Of a DNA stretch of 64,000 nucleotides, positions 23,977-35,589 are shown piece after piece (the stretch's first letter is position 1; each line of letters begins with the position of its first letter). A program made the translations under genes and the position numbers. The notes beneath the pieces were generated by a model. The model saw nothing but the letters and a program-made list of their open reading frames with translations. It was not told the DNA's origin and did not search any database. The DNA is taken from contig CM046303.1 of NCBI GenBank assembly GCA_025267735.1, forward strand, positions 35,068,380 to 35,132,379. Direction: 5' to 3'. This stretch comes from Mactra quadrangularis (lineage: Eukaryota; Mollusca; Bivalvia; Venerida; Mactridae).

Positions 23977-24010
23977 GTATTTACATGTAGTTAGACTAGT
24001 TTGCACTAAC
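23977..24010 (+). repeat. short dispersed ACTAGTTTTGC motif
   Basis: 'tatttacatgtagttagact' then 'agtttgcactaac'. Confidence 0.65.
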
Positions 24011-24130
24011 ACATTTGTCTGTTACCTAGTGATAAAAGGTCTTGAAAGTCTTTTTAATTAAACAAAGGCATTGAAATTGCTTAACATGTTACAATATCAT
24101 GGTTCTTGGCTCAATACAAAACTTCATCCT

Positions 24131-24160
24131 TTTTTATTTACATTTAGTTAGTCTAGTTAA
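24131..24160 (+). repeat. short dispersed ACTAGTTTTGC motif, partial
   Basis: 'tttttatttacatttagtta' then 'gtctagtta', about 120 bp from the previous copy. Confidence 0.5.
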
Positions 24161-24180
24161 GGAAGAAATTGTTGGCTCCT

Positions 24181-24326
24181 ATTGTTCGTTTTTTCTCAAC
24201 TGTCAAAACATGAATAATTTCATGGTGACTTGGTGCTCTTTGTCTAACACTCGTGATATTGAGATAGTGTGTAATCATTCACTGTGAAATTATTCAAACT
24301 TTGACAGTTTAGAAAAAACGAACGAT
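24181..24326. repeat. foldback (inverted repeat) with about 50-bp arms
   Basis: The left arm ATTGTTCGTTTTTTCTCAAC, continuing through 'tgtcaaaacatgaataattt', pairs with the right arm ending 'agaaaaaacgaacgat'. The loop is about 45 bp. It looks like a tiny MITE or foldback. Confidence 0.8.
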
Positions 24327-24643
24327 ACAGTGCTGGCAAAATCAATCATCCATGATGTCAGTGTTGTCCCATTGCAAGTATGGACAATTAGATTTTTCAA
24401 AAAAAAATTCTATAATGTTCATACGGACAAGTAACTTTAACTATTTTAAAATTTCAAAAGCCCTGCTCAAAGTTGTTGTTGAAGGGTGTGTGAGAAATGG
24501 TAATTGAATCCTTTAAGAAAACTAGTTAGACAAGTTTGATGCTATTACTGCACTATCTAAAATGTTGATAAACAGTTTGAAATCTGACTTTAAAAACAAA
24601 CTTTTAAAGCTTAATTTGTATTATTGTTATTATCTATTTTCAG

Positions 24644-24716
24644 CCATTGCATGCAGCAAATTTTAGAGAGTGTAAACTATTGTCATATGCATGGAATAGT
24701 ACATCGAGATTTGAAG
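24644..24716 (+). CDS. CaMKII: CaMKII exon, helix E and HRD catalytic loop (73 nt)
   Basis: Begins with the last base of the split Ser codon, then [20 protein letters not shown] and RDLK. The HRDLK motif supplies the catalytic base Asp (about residue 135 in the vertebrate alpha form) and the phosphate-contacting Lys. The acceptor is ctattttcag and the donor gtaaat. It ends on a codon boundary, and PEN begins the next exon. Confidence 0.97.
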
Positions 24717-25130
24717 GTAAATGATTTTATGTGATATTTTTTATTGATAGGTTGTCAATTTTGAATACCCTAGCTATTGCATTGGCAGTCAGGAGGGCTG
24801 GGCTTCAAAATAGTGTTAAAATATGCATAAACATCACAGAACTAACAGAACCTCTCTACCCTGCCACAGATTTGACCAACTTACTAAATCTTAAATAACT
24901 AAGCATCATACTATCACTATTTCTGTCAGTAACAGATCAAAATGTTGCATATGATATTATCATGAGGGTCTGAAATTCCTATTATTAATCAGAAACCCTC
25001 TCAAAGTATTGATCACACGGACAACATTGTGGTGAGTGGTGAGTGACAGAGTCTAACAAGTTACCCACAAGTATGTTTGCTGTAAAACATCATGCTCTCA
25101 TAGAACAAAACCTTGCATAGTGTTATGCTA

Positions 25131-25470
25131 CAGTCCTATAAACATAAAAATAGCCGTGAGGTCACCGTACAAGTGCAGTGCGATCAAGCTCCGCAAGGAC
25201 CCGTACTAACTCTTGCATACTCCTATGGACTGTTATGTTTTTACATGAGTCCATGAGATGAGTAGTGGATACTCATATTAGTTTCAAAGTCAAATTGTGA
25301 ACAAAATCGTGGCTGAGTATGGATTAAACTTGCAAATCTTTCACCTACGGCTCTGTACGGTTGTGTTGTTTTGTGCCATGTGCTTACCATCTCTTTAATG
25401 CGCAAGGCTTCCAACGGCCTTCGGCTGTCTACACATATGGGTCTGCAACAACCCACTATTTTATGGGACT
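25131..25470. mobile_element. dispersed repeat with CAGTCCCATA ends, copy 1
   Basis: Starts CAGTCCTATAAACATAAAAA and ends TTTTATGGGACT, a short imperfect inverted repeat. The interior has 'gatcaagctccgcaaggacc' and 'gtgaacaaaatcgtggc', both shared with 43613-43925. No coding. Confidence 0.7.
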
Positions 25471-25924
25471 AAAGCATTAACTCTTCATAAGTTACAAAAT
25501 GTTAAATAACACTTTCATTAAGAAACATACTTCTGGTTTTATGCCATAGCTATGTTTTCTTGTTATTGCATTAAAATGTCATGGCAACCCTAAATGCTAT
25601 AGTACAAGATACTTAGAAATTTCTCCATTGTTTATTTCATTCTTATTGCATTGTTTTGTCTGTATCTAAATGTCTCTGTAATTACAAAGTTATTTATGTG
25701 GCACTTTTACATGGTTCCATATCAAATAATACAATTTCATTTTTCCCCATTTCAAAATTTCATTTGTGCAGAGAAATGAAATACATTCTTTAAGATAGAA
25801 GAATGAAGAGATTAGGCTTATTTAACCTTTACAGGTATAGTGCCTTTCAAAAGTTTTGAACTGATGAAATTTTGAGAACTGATCATGCATGCTGCAAATA
25901 ACTTTACCATAATTATAACCTGAC

Positions 25925-26271
25925 AACCACTAGTTGTGGGGACTGTTATAGGAGTCACTTTGTCCTTAAATCCCTCCTTCTGTCCGTCCCGAATCTTGTC
26001 CGGGCAATAACTCCTCCATGGATTTTAAAATTACTTGCCAGAAATAATAACCATGACTAGATGGTGTGTCACTTAGGGTGATATCTCCACCATCGACAGA
26101 TGGATTAAAAACTTTCTCAGCACAAAATTAATGTTAACTTTGCGGAGATAGTGTGTCCGTGCATAAACTGCGTTGATATTCAAAGGGCCTAATCAATTAA
26201 TTGGGTAAAATGTCCTTTCTTTTCAACATGGTGGCAGGTGGGGGTATTCATCACTTCTGTGATAGCTCTTG
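25925..26271 (+). mobile_element. Helentron-like non-autonomous element, family E
   Basis: The 5' part has 'ccttctgtccgtcccgaatc'. The 3' end has hairpin ATCACTTCTGTGAT followed by agctCTTGTT. The 5' boundary is approximate. Confidence 0.6.
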
Positions 26272-27591
26272 TTAATATTTACCCATGCAACTTATGTTGA
26301 ATCATAATATTATATATTGATAATCTAATCAATGCTGATTGTGGAATTTGCTCAGATGTCTACTGGTTGATTTTTTGAGCAAATGTAAATCGTTTATCCT
26401 AAAAATATGATTTTGTCCAAGAAGTTTTGGAGAGCACTGTATTTGTTCCATGTTTGGATTGGCTGAACATGTAAAAAGATAATAGAAAATGATTAGTGAT
26501 GAATGACTCATATTCATTATTGTCTTGTATTGTACATTGTTAGATGACATCGTGTTTTGTTATTAAAACTGTTGGATTAAATGTTCCCTTGAATTGTCTT
26601 CATGTTTTCTTGGAATTAATTTTCCATCAAGAGTTTATGTCTCAGTGTTATTGTATTGATGTTATGTAAATGTTTGAAATAAAGAAATTTGTTGAGACAT
26701 AAAGTGAGATTACAGTGAGACAAACTTTAAAGGAAATAAAATTTTCTAATCTTTGATAAATGTTAAATGTTGTCTTGTCTTTTGTTATTTGTCTGTCTGC
26801 AATCTAGTTCTTTTATACGTCTTGGATTTCCTTGGATTAAAATATGTATAACTACAAACGGTGATGCATGAGTGAAAGTTTTTAGAACTGGTCCTGGACT
26901 CCAGAATTGTTGATACTCGGGAAAGAGATCATTGTCCTATGTAAAGCTTTTGAAATCATTAAATTCAGACTTTAAAAACTTGAGTTTCAACTATAGTTGT
27001 GTCTAGCTTATAACAATGTCTTATGTAGATTTTATAAATGGTCAAGTTAACTTTCTCTGACTCAAATAACCAATCTGATTTAAACTCAATCTAAAATTAT
27101 CCACTCGCAAACTCCACTTTTTTTATCTAGCCACTTCATATTACAGGTCATGTTCAGGGGATCTTTGGTTTTGTCATATTCATGACACAATCATTGTGCT
27201 CAGTGGCTTGTTTACATCATCTTTGTGATGTAATTTGCAAAAAACTGTCCAATCACAGCCTGTGAATTACACTACTGTTTAGTTGGTTTACAAAACTCAG
27301 TCTAGAAATAGAAATTACAAAATAACGATGCTATTCATAGTGTTTTGTCTACAATGTATATGAAATTAAGTCATAATTGGTTGACACAAAGGTCATCTTG
27401 ACATGACCCCCTGTGCACTGTTAAAAGATCCTATACCACAGTGGTCTATAGAATAATTATCTGCTTACGGACATTGCTACAGTACCAAAACTAGGCAAAG
27501 TTGATAACATTTGATTTACTTGTATTTTGGGATTAGAGCCCTATTTACTGTACAATAAAAGAAAGTTATGGCTTCGAGCCATGGTATCAGC

Positions 27592-28044
27592 TAGGGGTGT
27601 AACGGTTAACCGATATACCGGTTAATATTGCAATACGACTTCTGACGATTTTTAACCGGTTTGTTTTTCTCTGAACCAGTTTTTCTAGTTATGTTACATA
27701 CTGATTGTTTTTATCAGAGTCTGAAATTTAAATGTTTGAATAAATGTTAAATTTGTGTTCGGAAACTTGAAATATTTTTCGTTATGTGAGAAAATAGTCG
27801 GAAGTCCATTCAACATTTTTTCTAACTCATTCAAACATTTGCGTAAAACGTGTAGATCATTTGATACAGTACAAATATCTATGTACAATGTTGATCAAAT
27901 TAAGACGATGCACGTGCATTAATTCATGCTATGCAAATGCGCAAAGAACAATGTGTATTGCAATATATTGCAATAAATTGCTATACAGGTTTTGTTTATT
28001 GCAGTATATTGCAATAGGGTTTTTACCGTATTGTTACACCCCTA
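27592..28044. mobile_element. hAT-type MITE, 453 bp, with 8-bp target duplication
   Basis: Terminal inverted repeats TAGGGGTGTAAC and GTTACACCCCTA. Perfect duplication GTATCAGC at 27584-27591 and 28045-28052. An 8-bp duplication is the hAT signature. Inside are 'attgcaatatattgcaata' repeats. No transposase. Confidence 0.92.
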
Positions 28045-28065
28045 GTATCAGCCATATGACTGTTC

Positions 28066-28589
28066 CAGGCTGTCAACCAGTTCCTATATTCCTATATTTT
28101 CCTATATTTTAGGTTTCATTCCTATATTTTCAAAAGTGTCCTATATTTCCTATATTTATACTATATTTTGTCAATCATTCCTATATTTTTATAAATCATT
28201 CTAATTTGAACATTATGAGTATGTTTAATTGGTTATTTTTTCATATATAATTGAGTATTTTGTATCTGTTTCCTCTTATACTGCCTAACTCCAAGATAGG
28301 TTGTATATCTAAATTATTTCATTTAGAGGTATATGTAGTTTGGTGCATTATTTGTTTTGGTTAAGTCATTTAAGGTAACACACCAGTAACTGAAACTTGT
28401 ATTAATTCAGAACCTGTACTTATTCAGTTTTTGAGCAAAGATAGTATGCGTAAATGGACCTTAATGTATTGGAATACCGCTCAAAAGTTCCTATATTTCT
28501 TCTTGGTTTTCTCTAAAAGTTCCTATATTTTGAAAATAAAATTCCTATATAAATTCCTATATTTTTATCAGTTGTTGGTTGACAGCCTG
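28066..28589. mobile_element. DNA element with CAGGCTGTCAACC ends and 6-bp target duplication, 524 bp
   Basis: Ends CAGGCTGTCAACCA and TGGTTGACAGCCTG are perfect inverted repeats. CTGTTC is duplicated at 28060-28065 and 28590-28595. TTCCTATATTT motifs recur more than ten times, clustered towards both ends. A 6-bp duplication is unusual; IS3EU- or Dada-type transposons are possible families, which I infer only from that length. Confidence 0.85.
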
Positions 28590-29196
28590 CTGTTCATGTT
28601 AGCAGTTAGACAATTGCTTACTGTGGTTAGGATTCAAGTACTGATTTATCTCAGAAATGATAGTTAGGTGAACTGTTCACCTCATGTGACTCTCTACTGT
28701 TGAAAAAAGAATGTAAAAAAAACAAACCAAAATTGTACCAATAAATAAGTGAACTTTTAATTTACTTTATATGTCTGTCAAAAATAAATTAAAAATATAA
28801 TTTAAAAAAATAACAGAGAGCATGGATACAGCACTGCAAGTTTGCTAATAGTACTGTAATTGTGAAGCTATAACAAGGTCATAGTCAAACATTGATAGTA
28901 ACTGAAAGATCAGTACAGATAACAATACACATACAACTTGTATGATACCAGTAATATACTTTTTACTCTTATGTAATTCTGATGTAATTCTAATGATAAT
29001 AGTGTATGAAGCAGAGGAAGGTGTTCAAGATGTAAATGATTAATGGTATAATCTTTGTATGACTTTCTCATGTATCTTAATTAATCATGATGCAATAAGC
29101 ATCAACCATTTACATACCTATGTATGTTATTATACATTATGTTTAGTATTATGTTGCTTTATTGTATGTGGATAAACATTTCTGTATCAATGTGCT

Positions 29197-29232
29197 GTTG
29201 CAAAACTAGTCTAATACTATGTAAATAATAAA
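29197..29232 (-). repeat. short dispersed ACTAGTTTTGC motif
   Basis: 'ttgcaaaactagtctaatac' then 'tatgtaaataata'; reverse copy. Confidence 0.55.
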
Positions 29233-30593
29233 TACTTTAGGTTTAAGCAGACCCATTGATATGCAAGGTATTGTTTTGGGCAGGCTTGTTAAAGTAGAGT
29301 GGTAGGGGGAGGGGCTAAGGGCGCTTTCATAATTGTGATTGTAATGGTGATTTAAACTCCTCATGCCTAGTAAAAATATTGTGTGATTTAAAAAATTCAA
29401 ATTATTGTTTATACTAATAGATCTACTTAAGACTCCCCTGCCCTTTTCATTTGAAAAATGCTCCAAATGGACTGTCCATGAACAGCACACACAACCATGT
29501 GATTTTTTATGGCAAGGCTCAAGTTAAAAAAAAGATAGCTTTGAAAACAAGGTTTACTTATCAAAAGAAATCCCCTGGATATATGATAATCACATACATC
29601 ATCACCCTTATTGTAGATGTGGTACCAATAAATTTGTACTAAACATATTTTTCATAAAAAAAACCCAATTTACCCTTATAAGATGTTTGAAAATCAGGAA
29701 CAATCATACTTGATCTTCAAAACAGGGATCCAGAGTTATGGCCCCTTGTAGTAATGAAAATGTAGTGCTGATGAACATCTGCAACTTTTAGTGGAATATC
29801 TTGATTAGTACTGAAGATATTCCAATTTGAAAAACTTTCACCTCAAGTGTTAACCTTGAAAAGGGCATAACTCAAAATATGAATTTAGAATTATGTCCCT
29901 TCACAATATGTTTGGTTGTTGTCCTAATGAATATGTATACCAGCTTCCAAATAAATATTGTTGAAGAAAAAAAACTTCTAAAAACTTTAACATCAAAAGT
30001 AATCCAAATGTCAATGCAAAAGTAATAGCATAAGTTCTCATTTTCTTGTAAATGTCAAGCTAACAACTCGACATTTTATAGTGTACTCTGTAACATAAAC
30101 TTTACATTCATTTAGTATTGATTAAGAAAACATTTGGCTTTTACTTGATTGTTTGAAGTCTGAGTTATAGAATGAAATAATTGTATTTTATACCTAGGTT
30201 ATTTCTTATGTTGGATAAAAAAATTTCTCCCATCAAAGATATTTTGTGTCTAATTTCTACACCTAGTTGTTCTTTGCCTTGTACTCCTATCCAGTCAATA
30301 AATCAATTCTGTTTAAGACTCTGTTTGTTCAATGGGAGGTAACATTGAATTTATATTTTTGTTAGTGTAACATTTGTTTCCCCTTATTGTGAATTTATTG
30401 AATTATAATTTGGTTCTAAGAATACTAGAATTTATTTATTTGTTAATCTTTTTGTTTCTTAGTTTAGATTTAAAAATAATGAATAAGTTATGTAGATTCT
30501 TAAGGGTAAAAATACATTCTGGCTAATGTCAATGTGGGGAATCACGTGATCTAAGCAGCCCAAAATTCTTTTTAAGCTGTAGTTCTGCCAACC

Positions 30594-30693
30594 CCACAAC
30601 AGTTCTAAATTTCTAGATTACCTCGAGGTTCTTCCAAAATCTCTCAACTCGTTCAAAACCTTAAGGTAATCTAGAAAACTAGAACTGTTGTGG
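30594..30693. repeat. 100-bp hairpin with 30-bp arms
   Basis: The left arm ccacaacagttctaaatttc, continuing 'tagattacct', pairs with the right arm ending 'ctagaactgttgtgg', with two or three mismatches. The loop is about 39 nt. It lies in the intron just before the DFG exon. Confidence 0.85.
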
Positions 30694-30888
30694 CTGTCAC
30701 AGTTTTAAATGGCCGTAATAAGAGATTAGATTCTATCAGAAGCTGCTTGTAAGATTTGCAATGCTTCTGTTAAATTCAGCGGAGGCACAGCAAATCTGAA
30801 AGCCGCACAATATATCGTGGTACGTATCGCGATATGATGACAGCGTATTGCAGTATATTGCGATACGCTTCTGGCGTATTGTGACAGC

Positions 30889-30950
30889 CCTATACTATAT
30901 TGTCCTTATACTATATTGTCCTTATACTATATTGTCCTTATACTATACTG
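30889..30950. repeat. 16-bp tandem repeat, about four copies
   Basis: Unit 'tatactatattgtcct', almost perfect, directly after a 'gtgacagccctatac' sequence that may be a hAT-type end. Confidence 0.85.
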
Positions 30951-31056
30951 ATGTCCCTGGACAAGTTCAAATTTGGGTCACATGTATTACTGAACTGTGT
31001 CACTATAGTACAGTAAATGTTGGTGTATTAATAAGCCCCAATGATAACTATTTTAA

Positions 31057-31185
<129 letters not shown>

Positions 31186-31510
31186 TAATAGCATATGTAA
31201 GGGAAAATCATGTCTATATCTTTTTTGTTGTTTGATTGACAATGTTATAATTACATTTTATGTGTATCCTGTCGTGTATTAGTCATGCATACCTAAATCT
31301 AATATTAATTATAAGAAATGACATTGATTTGCCGATTCTGAAATAAAAAATATTCAGTTTCGTACAATTGTTTTCCTAAGCTACTTAGAAAAACCAAAAT
31401 TTTTTGACCATCATGAAGATTGTTCGAAAAAATCAATTACAAGTAGACACACCATTTACTTCAGCATGCATAAAATATCTTCTCATTCCTTGTAGAAAAT
31501 TGGAATAATT

Positions 31511-32296
31511 AACCAGGTTTTCTATGAAAACCAGGTTATTGTAATGCCGAAGTCGGCGGGCGGGCGGCTTGGCGGTCGGGCGGGCGTCAACTTTTGGTTT
31601 CCGCTCATTAACTTTAGTTTGCTTTGGCCTATTGACACCAAACTTGGTGTATAGGTAGCTTATATCAAGACGCAGCTTTGGATTGCTACCCAGGTGTCTG
31701 TGATCAAGGTCAAGGTCACTGACACTAGAAAATAGAAATTCAGTTTCCGCTCAATAACTTTAGTTTGCTTTTACCTATTGACACCAAACTTGGTGTATTG
31801 GTAGCTGATATCAAGAGACAGCTTAGGATTGCTACCCAATTGTCTGTGATCAAGGTCAAGGTCACTGACACTAAAAATGGAAATTCAGTTTCCGCTTAAA
31901 AACTTTAGTTTGCTTTGACCTATTGACAGCAAACTTGGTGTATTGGTAGCTTATATCAAGACACAGCTTTGGATTGCTACCCAGGTGTCTGTGATCAAGG
32001 TCAAGGTCACTGACACTAAAAATAGAAATTCAGTTTCCGCTCAATAACTTTAGTTTGCTTTTACCTATTGACACCAAACTTGGTGTATTGGTAGCTGATA
32101 TCAAGAGACAGCTTAGGATTGCTACCCAATTGTCTGTGATCAAGGTCAAGGTCACTGTTGCTAAATTAGAAATTCAGTTTCCATGTAAGTGCTACATTTT
32201 GCATTTATTGATTTTGTTGCTTTCAAATGAATCATTTCTGTCACATCCAAACTTGGTCGTTGAAAACCTGGTTTCGTCGCATTGCGGCGCTTCTTG
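31511..32296 (+). mobile_element. Helentron-like non-autonomous element, family C
   Basis: Starts with palindromic AACCAGGTTTTCTATGAAAA and CCAGGTT, then a CG-rich 'cggcgggcgggcgg' stretch. Four roughly 146-bp units each carry 'attgacaccaaacttggtgt' and 'gatcaaggtcaaggtcactg'. The 3' end has AAAACCTGGTT, an inverted match to the start, then cgcattgcggcgctTCTTGTTTT. Confidence 0.83.
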
Positions 32297-32505
32297 TTTT
32301 TATTTGACCAACTGATGATCAGTGTATAATTATGTATGATGACATTACAACATTGCATACTGTAAATGTTGATAGATGCTAACTTTCAAGCTTTGTGTCA
32401 TGTTTAAAATTCACAAATTGATTTCCTAATTTTGTACATAGTAATACATGCACTGTTACAGTTATCAAACCATTAAACAACCACCTTGCAGTGTTGCTTT
32501 AGACA

Positions 32506-32775
32506 GCCACCTGGCTAGCTCAGTCGGTAGTGCACAATTCTACTGATTGAAAGTTCAACGGTTTGGTTCCCAGGCATACTTTCATGGAGCTTGGTCATGA
32601 AAGTTTCCTAGGCCATTCTCCTTCCTACCACTGATTATAAATCATGTAGGGCAGATTTTAGTCTCTGATTGAAGTATGCGCCTAGTAACTGGTTTACAGC
32701 TAAATCCAAGGACTTAGCCTTTCCAGGAATAGTGATTAAGTTGATTGACAGCATTATATGACATGTACAATGTGT
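32506..32775 (+). mobile_element. tRNA-derived SINE, second family
   Basis: The head has 'tggctagctcagtcggtagt' (A-box) and 'ggtttggttccca' (B-box-like). The body has 'ttcatggagcttggtcatga' and 'cctttccaggaatagtgat', shared with the copies at 45623 and 59590. Not a functional tRNA. Confidence 0.8.
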
Positions 32776-32856
32776 TGCTACAGCTTTGAAATCAAATAAA
32801 AAAATTAAGAAAAAGACCATTATACTCAATTGTAATGTTGTTAATGTATATTTTAG

Positions 32857-32940
32857 GATTTGCTGGTACACCTGGTTATTTATCACCAGAGGTATTACGT
32901 AAAGACCCATATGGAAAGCCTGTAGATGTATGGGCTTGTG
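32857..32940 (+). CDS. CaMKII: CaMKII exon, activation segment and helix F start (84 nt)
   Basis: Reads (G)[20 protein letters not shown] followed by [17 protein letters not shown] contains the P+1 loop and the SPE form of the kinase APE motif. DVWACG is the helix F anchor with its structural Asp. Val at PVDVW is a mild change from the Met or Leu seen in other animals. The acceptor is tattttag and the donor gtaagt. Confidence 0.97.
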
Positions 32941-34192
32941 GTAAGTGGTTTTTATACTTGGTTAATTACTGTTTAGTACAGTAGAAGTAGCTTGATACCA
33001 TTTAATCAGACTACATAGATTCCACTACATTAAATTTTCCACTACTGTAAATCTGAAGGTTCCTGATAATGGGCTAAGTTCAGATGATGGTGCTAAGTGA
33101 TGCCAAACATCAATCACCTTCACCCTATAAATCCCCAAGATGAAACAACCTATCTGTCAATATATAGAGAATTTCTGTAATGTTTTTTTGTGATACTCAT
33201 TGCCAGATACAAGGAGCTCGCTGATTGTTTGGGAATAATTGCCATAACAACACTGTTGAAGTTAGTTGAGCATTGGCTTTAGTAAAGAGAATATCTGCTG
33301 TAATCACCAGAGTTTGGGCTTATAAATTCTCATCATTGAAGATTTTCAATGTTATATTTAGCCTGTATTTTCTGTAATACAGAAGCCTTGATAGCATAGT
33401 TTCTTTTACATTTTAAGCTAGACTTTACAAAGTAAATGGAGAGCTCTCCTACTTGCCCTAGCGTCCACGTCCACATTTCTGATTAAAGTTTTTGTGCAGT
33501 AAAATATGTTTTACTTTAACTTTTTTATTTCTTGAGGTATTAACTTCAAACCTCAAATATATGTTCCTTTGTATCAACCACATCTCATGTGACAAGGTTC
33601 ATAACTCAAAATACATTTTTTTCAGAATTATCCCCCCTTGAACTTGAGTTTTCTTTAAAAATGCTTGTTTTTACTGCAACTGTTTTGTTTCTTTAGGTAT
33701 TGACTTCAAACTTTAAATATATGTTCCTTATTATCAACCACATCTCATGTGACAAAGTTCATAACTCCAAATACATTTTTTTTCAAAATTTTCTTCCATG
33801 ATTTTTATTTTTTACTTTAAATTTGTTTAGGTATCATTTTCAAATTTTAAAATATGTATGTTCCTTATCATCAACCACATCTCATGTGACAAATACTTAG
33901 TTGAGCATGCTGTCTCCTGACAGCTCTTGTTTAACTTGACATGGCTAGACATGGCTAGAAAATTTCATTATAGAATTATCTCCCTTTATCTTCTGTTCAC
34001 CTGAGTGATCTACATCTATGTTAAAATACAATTTCATGGGTGAAAGTTTTCAGTATTAATACTGATTTCAGTATCTTGAAAAAAATGCCCCTTTTATTGA
34101 TATGAAGTCTGTTTCAGTATATTAAAAGTAGGTTTTTCAGTATTTTCAAAGCTTTCAACTTTCACCTATGCAATTTGATGTTATATTTTTAG
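32941..34192 (+). other. CaMKII intron, 1.25 kb
   Basis: Holds a Helentron-like element in 33415-33929. I see nothing else in the flanking AT-rich sequence. Confidence 0.8.
33415..33929 (+). mobile_element. Helentron-like non-autonomous element, family D
   Basis: About three units of 150-165 bp with 'atcaaccacatctcatgtga' and 'ggtattgacttcaaactt'. The 3' end has gagcatGCTGTCTCCTGACAGC, a short hairpin, then tCTTGTTT. The 5' end is approximate. Confidence 0.7.
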
Positions 34193-34287
34193 GTGTAATA
34201 TTGTACATTCTACTAGTTGGTTATCCACCGTTTTGGGATGAAGATCAGCATAGACTATATGCTCAGATTAAAGTAGGAGCTTATGAT
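34193..34287 (+). CDS. CaMKII: CaMKII exon, helices F and G (95 nt)
   Basis: Reads (G)[19 protein letters not shown] then [30 protein letters not shown] is one of the most conserved stretches of CaMKII and forms helices F-G of the C-lobe. The acceptor is atttttag and the donor gtaagt. Ala and Val in [10 protein letters not shown] differ from the usual YQQIKAGAYD, which looks like lineage variation. Confidence 0.97.
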
Positions 34288-34304
34288 GTAAGTACATCTA
34301 TAAA

Positions 34305-34570
34305 CAGGGTTTGACACTTAGTGTTTTTTACCAAGGATCTCAAAGGAATCCCTACTCTGGTCATCAGATATTCCTCCTTAATGTTAGGGATTCTTCCAAT
34401 AAAATAAATTTTGAATACAAATTTGCAGTCACAAAATTTTATAGGGATAAACGATTCAAATTCAAGTAAGAACCGTGCAATTTATAGGGATCATGAAGGA
34501 ATTCCCAGCCAAGAATGACAAAGATTCCTCCCAAGTTTTTGGAATTCTAGGACACAGTGTTAGTGTCTGG
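34305..34570. mobile_element. possible hAT-like MITE related to 57794-60094
   Basis: Starts CAGGGTTTGACACTTAGTG and ends near 'cagtgttagtgtctgg', giving an ACACTTAG/CTAACACT inverted match like the CAGCGTTCGACACTAAC end at 57794. No clear target duplication. Confidence 0.4.
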
Positions 34571-34628
34571 TTATATCATGTTCTTAGGACTTATGATAAT
34601 AACAATGGATCATCAGTCTACATCATTC

Positions 34629-34670
34629 TTTATTTACATGTAGTTAGGTTAGTTTTGTGCTGGTCTATTG
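34629..34670 (+). repeat. short dispersed ACTAGTTTTGC motif
   Basis: 'tttatttacatgtagttagg' then 'ttagttttgtgctggtctat'. Confidence 0.6.
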
Positions 34671-35133
34671 ATATACAGCTGGCCATAAACTCTTTACTTT
34701 AATAGTTAAGCAGGTTCTTTTAGAGTATATGATTTTGTAAGGAGTCTTATTCTGACTTAACTGCTGTCAACCATAAAAAAATTATAAGAATGTATATCTT
34801 GTGTAAAAAAATCAACATTGGGCCTAAACTAAAAAATACTTTGTTTACCCTTTACCAACCCTAATTTTTGGGTTGGGTTGGTAGGTAGAAAAATTATTTT
34901 ATTTTTCTCCTAAAGCAGAATTATTATTGTAAAGAAACACCGGAAAGTACTAGGATGAACAGTCGTGACCAATAAAAAATACACCACATATATTTTCGAA
35001 TAAATTTTGTTGAGTTGGCAGAATTTTTTGGGGTTGGTTGGTAAAGGGCAAAAAAACTTAATTTTAATTTAGACCCTGGTTCAGATTTAGATTCAAACAT
35101 ACTAATTGTCTGAAGATTTCATATCTCTTGTCC

Positions 35134-35168
35134 ATGGGTCAGTGCAAAACTAGTCTATGTTGTTAGAC
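35134..35168 (-). repeat. short dispersed ACTAGTTTTGC motif
   Basis: 'gggtcagtgcaaaactagtc' then 'tatgttgttag'. Confidence 0.6.
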
Positions 35169-35250
35169 CAATTCTGTGTTGATCCATCAATATGTGTTAG
35201 CTCTAATCACATGATCATTCCAGCTCTTATGACTCTAGTTTGATATTGAA

Positions 35251-35320
35251 AGATCAGTGCAAAACTAGTTTAACTTTACCTAAGAAGACTATTGACTACT
35301 TTTGCACTGACTCATTAATT
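35251..35320. repeat. paired inverted copies of the dispersed motif
   Basis: 'gatcagtgcaaaactagttt' is followed about 40 bp later by 'gactacttttgcactgactc', its inverted match, giving a small hairpin. Confidence 0.6.
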
Positions 35321-35589
35321 AGGTCTTGATTCAAATGGAACCTTGTTTCACAATATGAAACAATAATGGAAGTCACAAGTTTTTATCATAGTAATTCAGG
35401 CAATTATAAAACATAATTGACTATTATGAGAGCTAATATAGATGACTTGTTGAAAAGAGTTTGAAAGTAAATAGAATAACATAAAGGGGCATAACATTCA
35501 AAGTTTGATCGCTCTGAATGGGAGTATATGTATGTTGGTATGGACTTTGTATAATCATAACCATGACACTTTGTATAATTTTCTAACAG

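Larger units (their letters stand above)
8214..24643 (+). other. CaMKII intron, 16.4 kb
   Basis: Repeat-dense: minisatellites at 8360-8705, 9115-10070, 12905-14335 and 22621-23157; Helentron-like copies at 10137, 10811, 14341 and 21518; SINEs at 11305, 15716 and 23319; the LINE composite at 16402-21429; and a foldback at 24181. Stretches where I see nothing are 8710-9110, 10415-10805, 11530-11995, 12045-12370, 14920-15700, 15810-16400, 21850-22620, 23560-23975 and 24335-24640. Confidence 0.7.
34288..35589 (+). other. CaMKII intron, 1.3 kb
   Basis: Contains a possible hAT-like MITE (34305-34570) and three copies of the ACTAGTTTTGC dispersed motif. The rest (34673-35130 and 35325-35585) shows nothing recognisable. 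Confidence 0.75.

Noticed and set aside
30690..30890. Possible second hAT MITE with GCTGTCAC ends
   Set aside because: The 'tggctgtcacag' and 'gtgacagccctat' ends are suggestive, but no target duplication was found and the left end overlaps the hairpin at 30594-30693.
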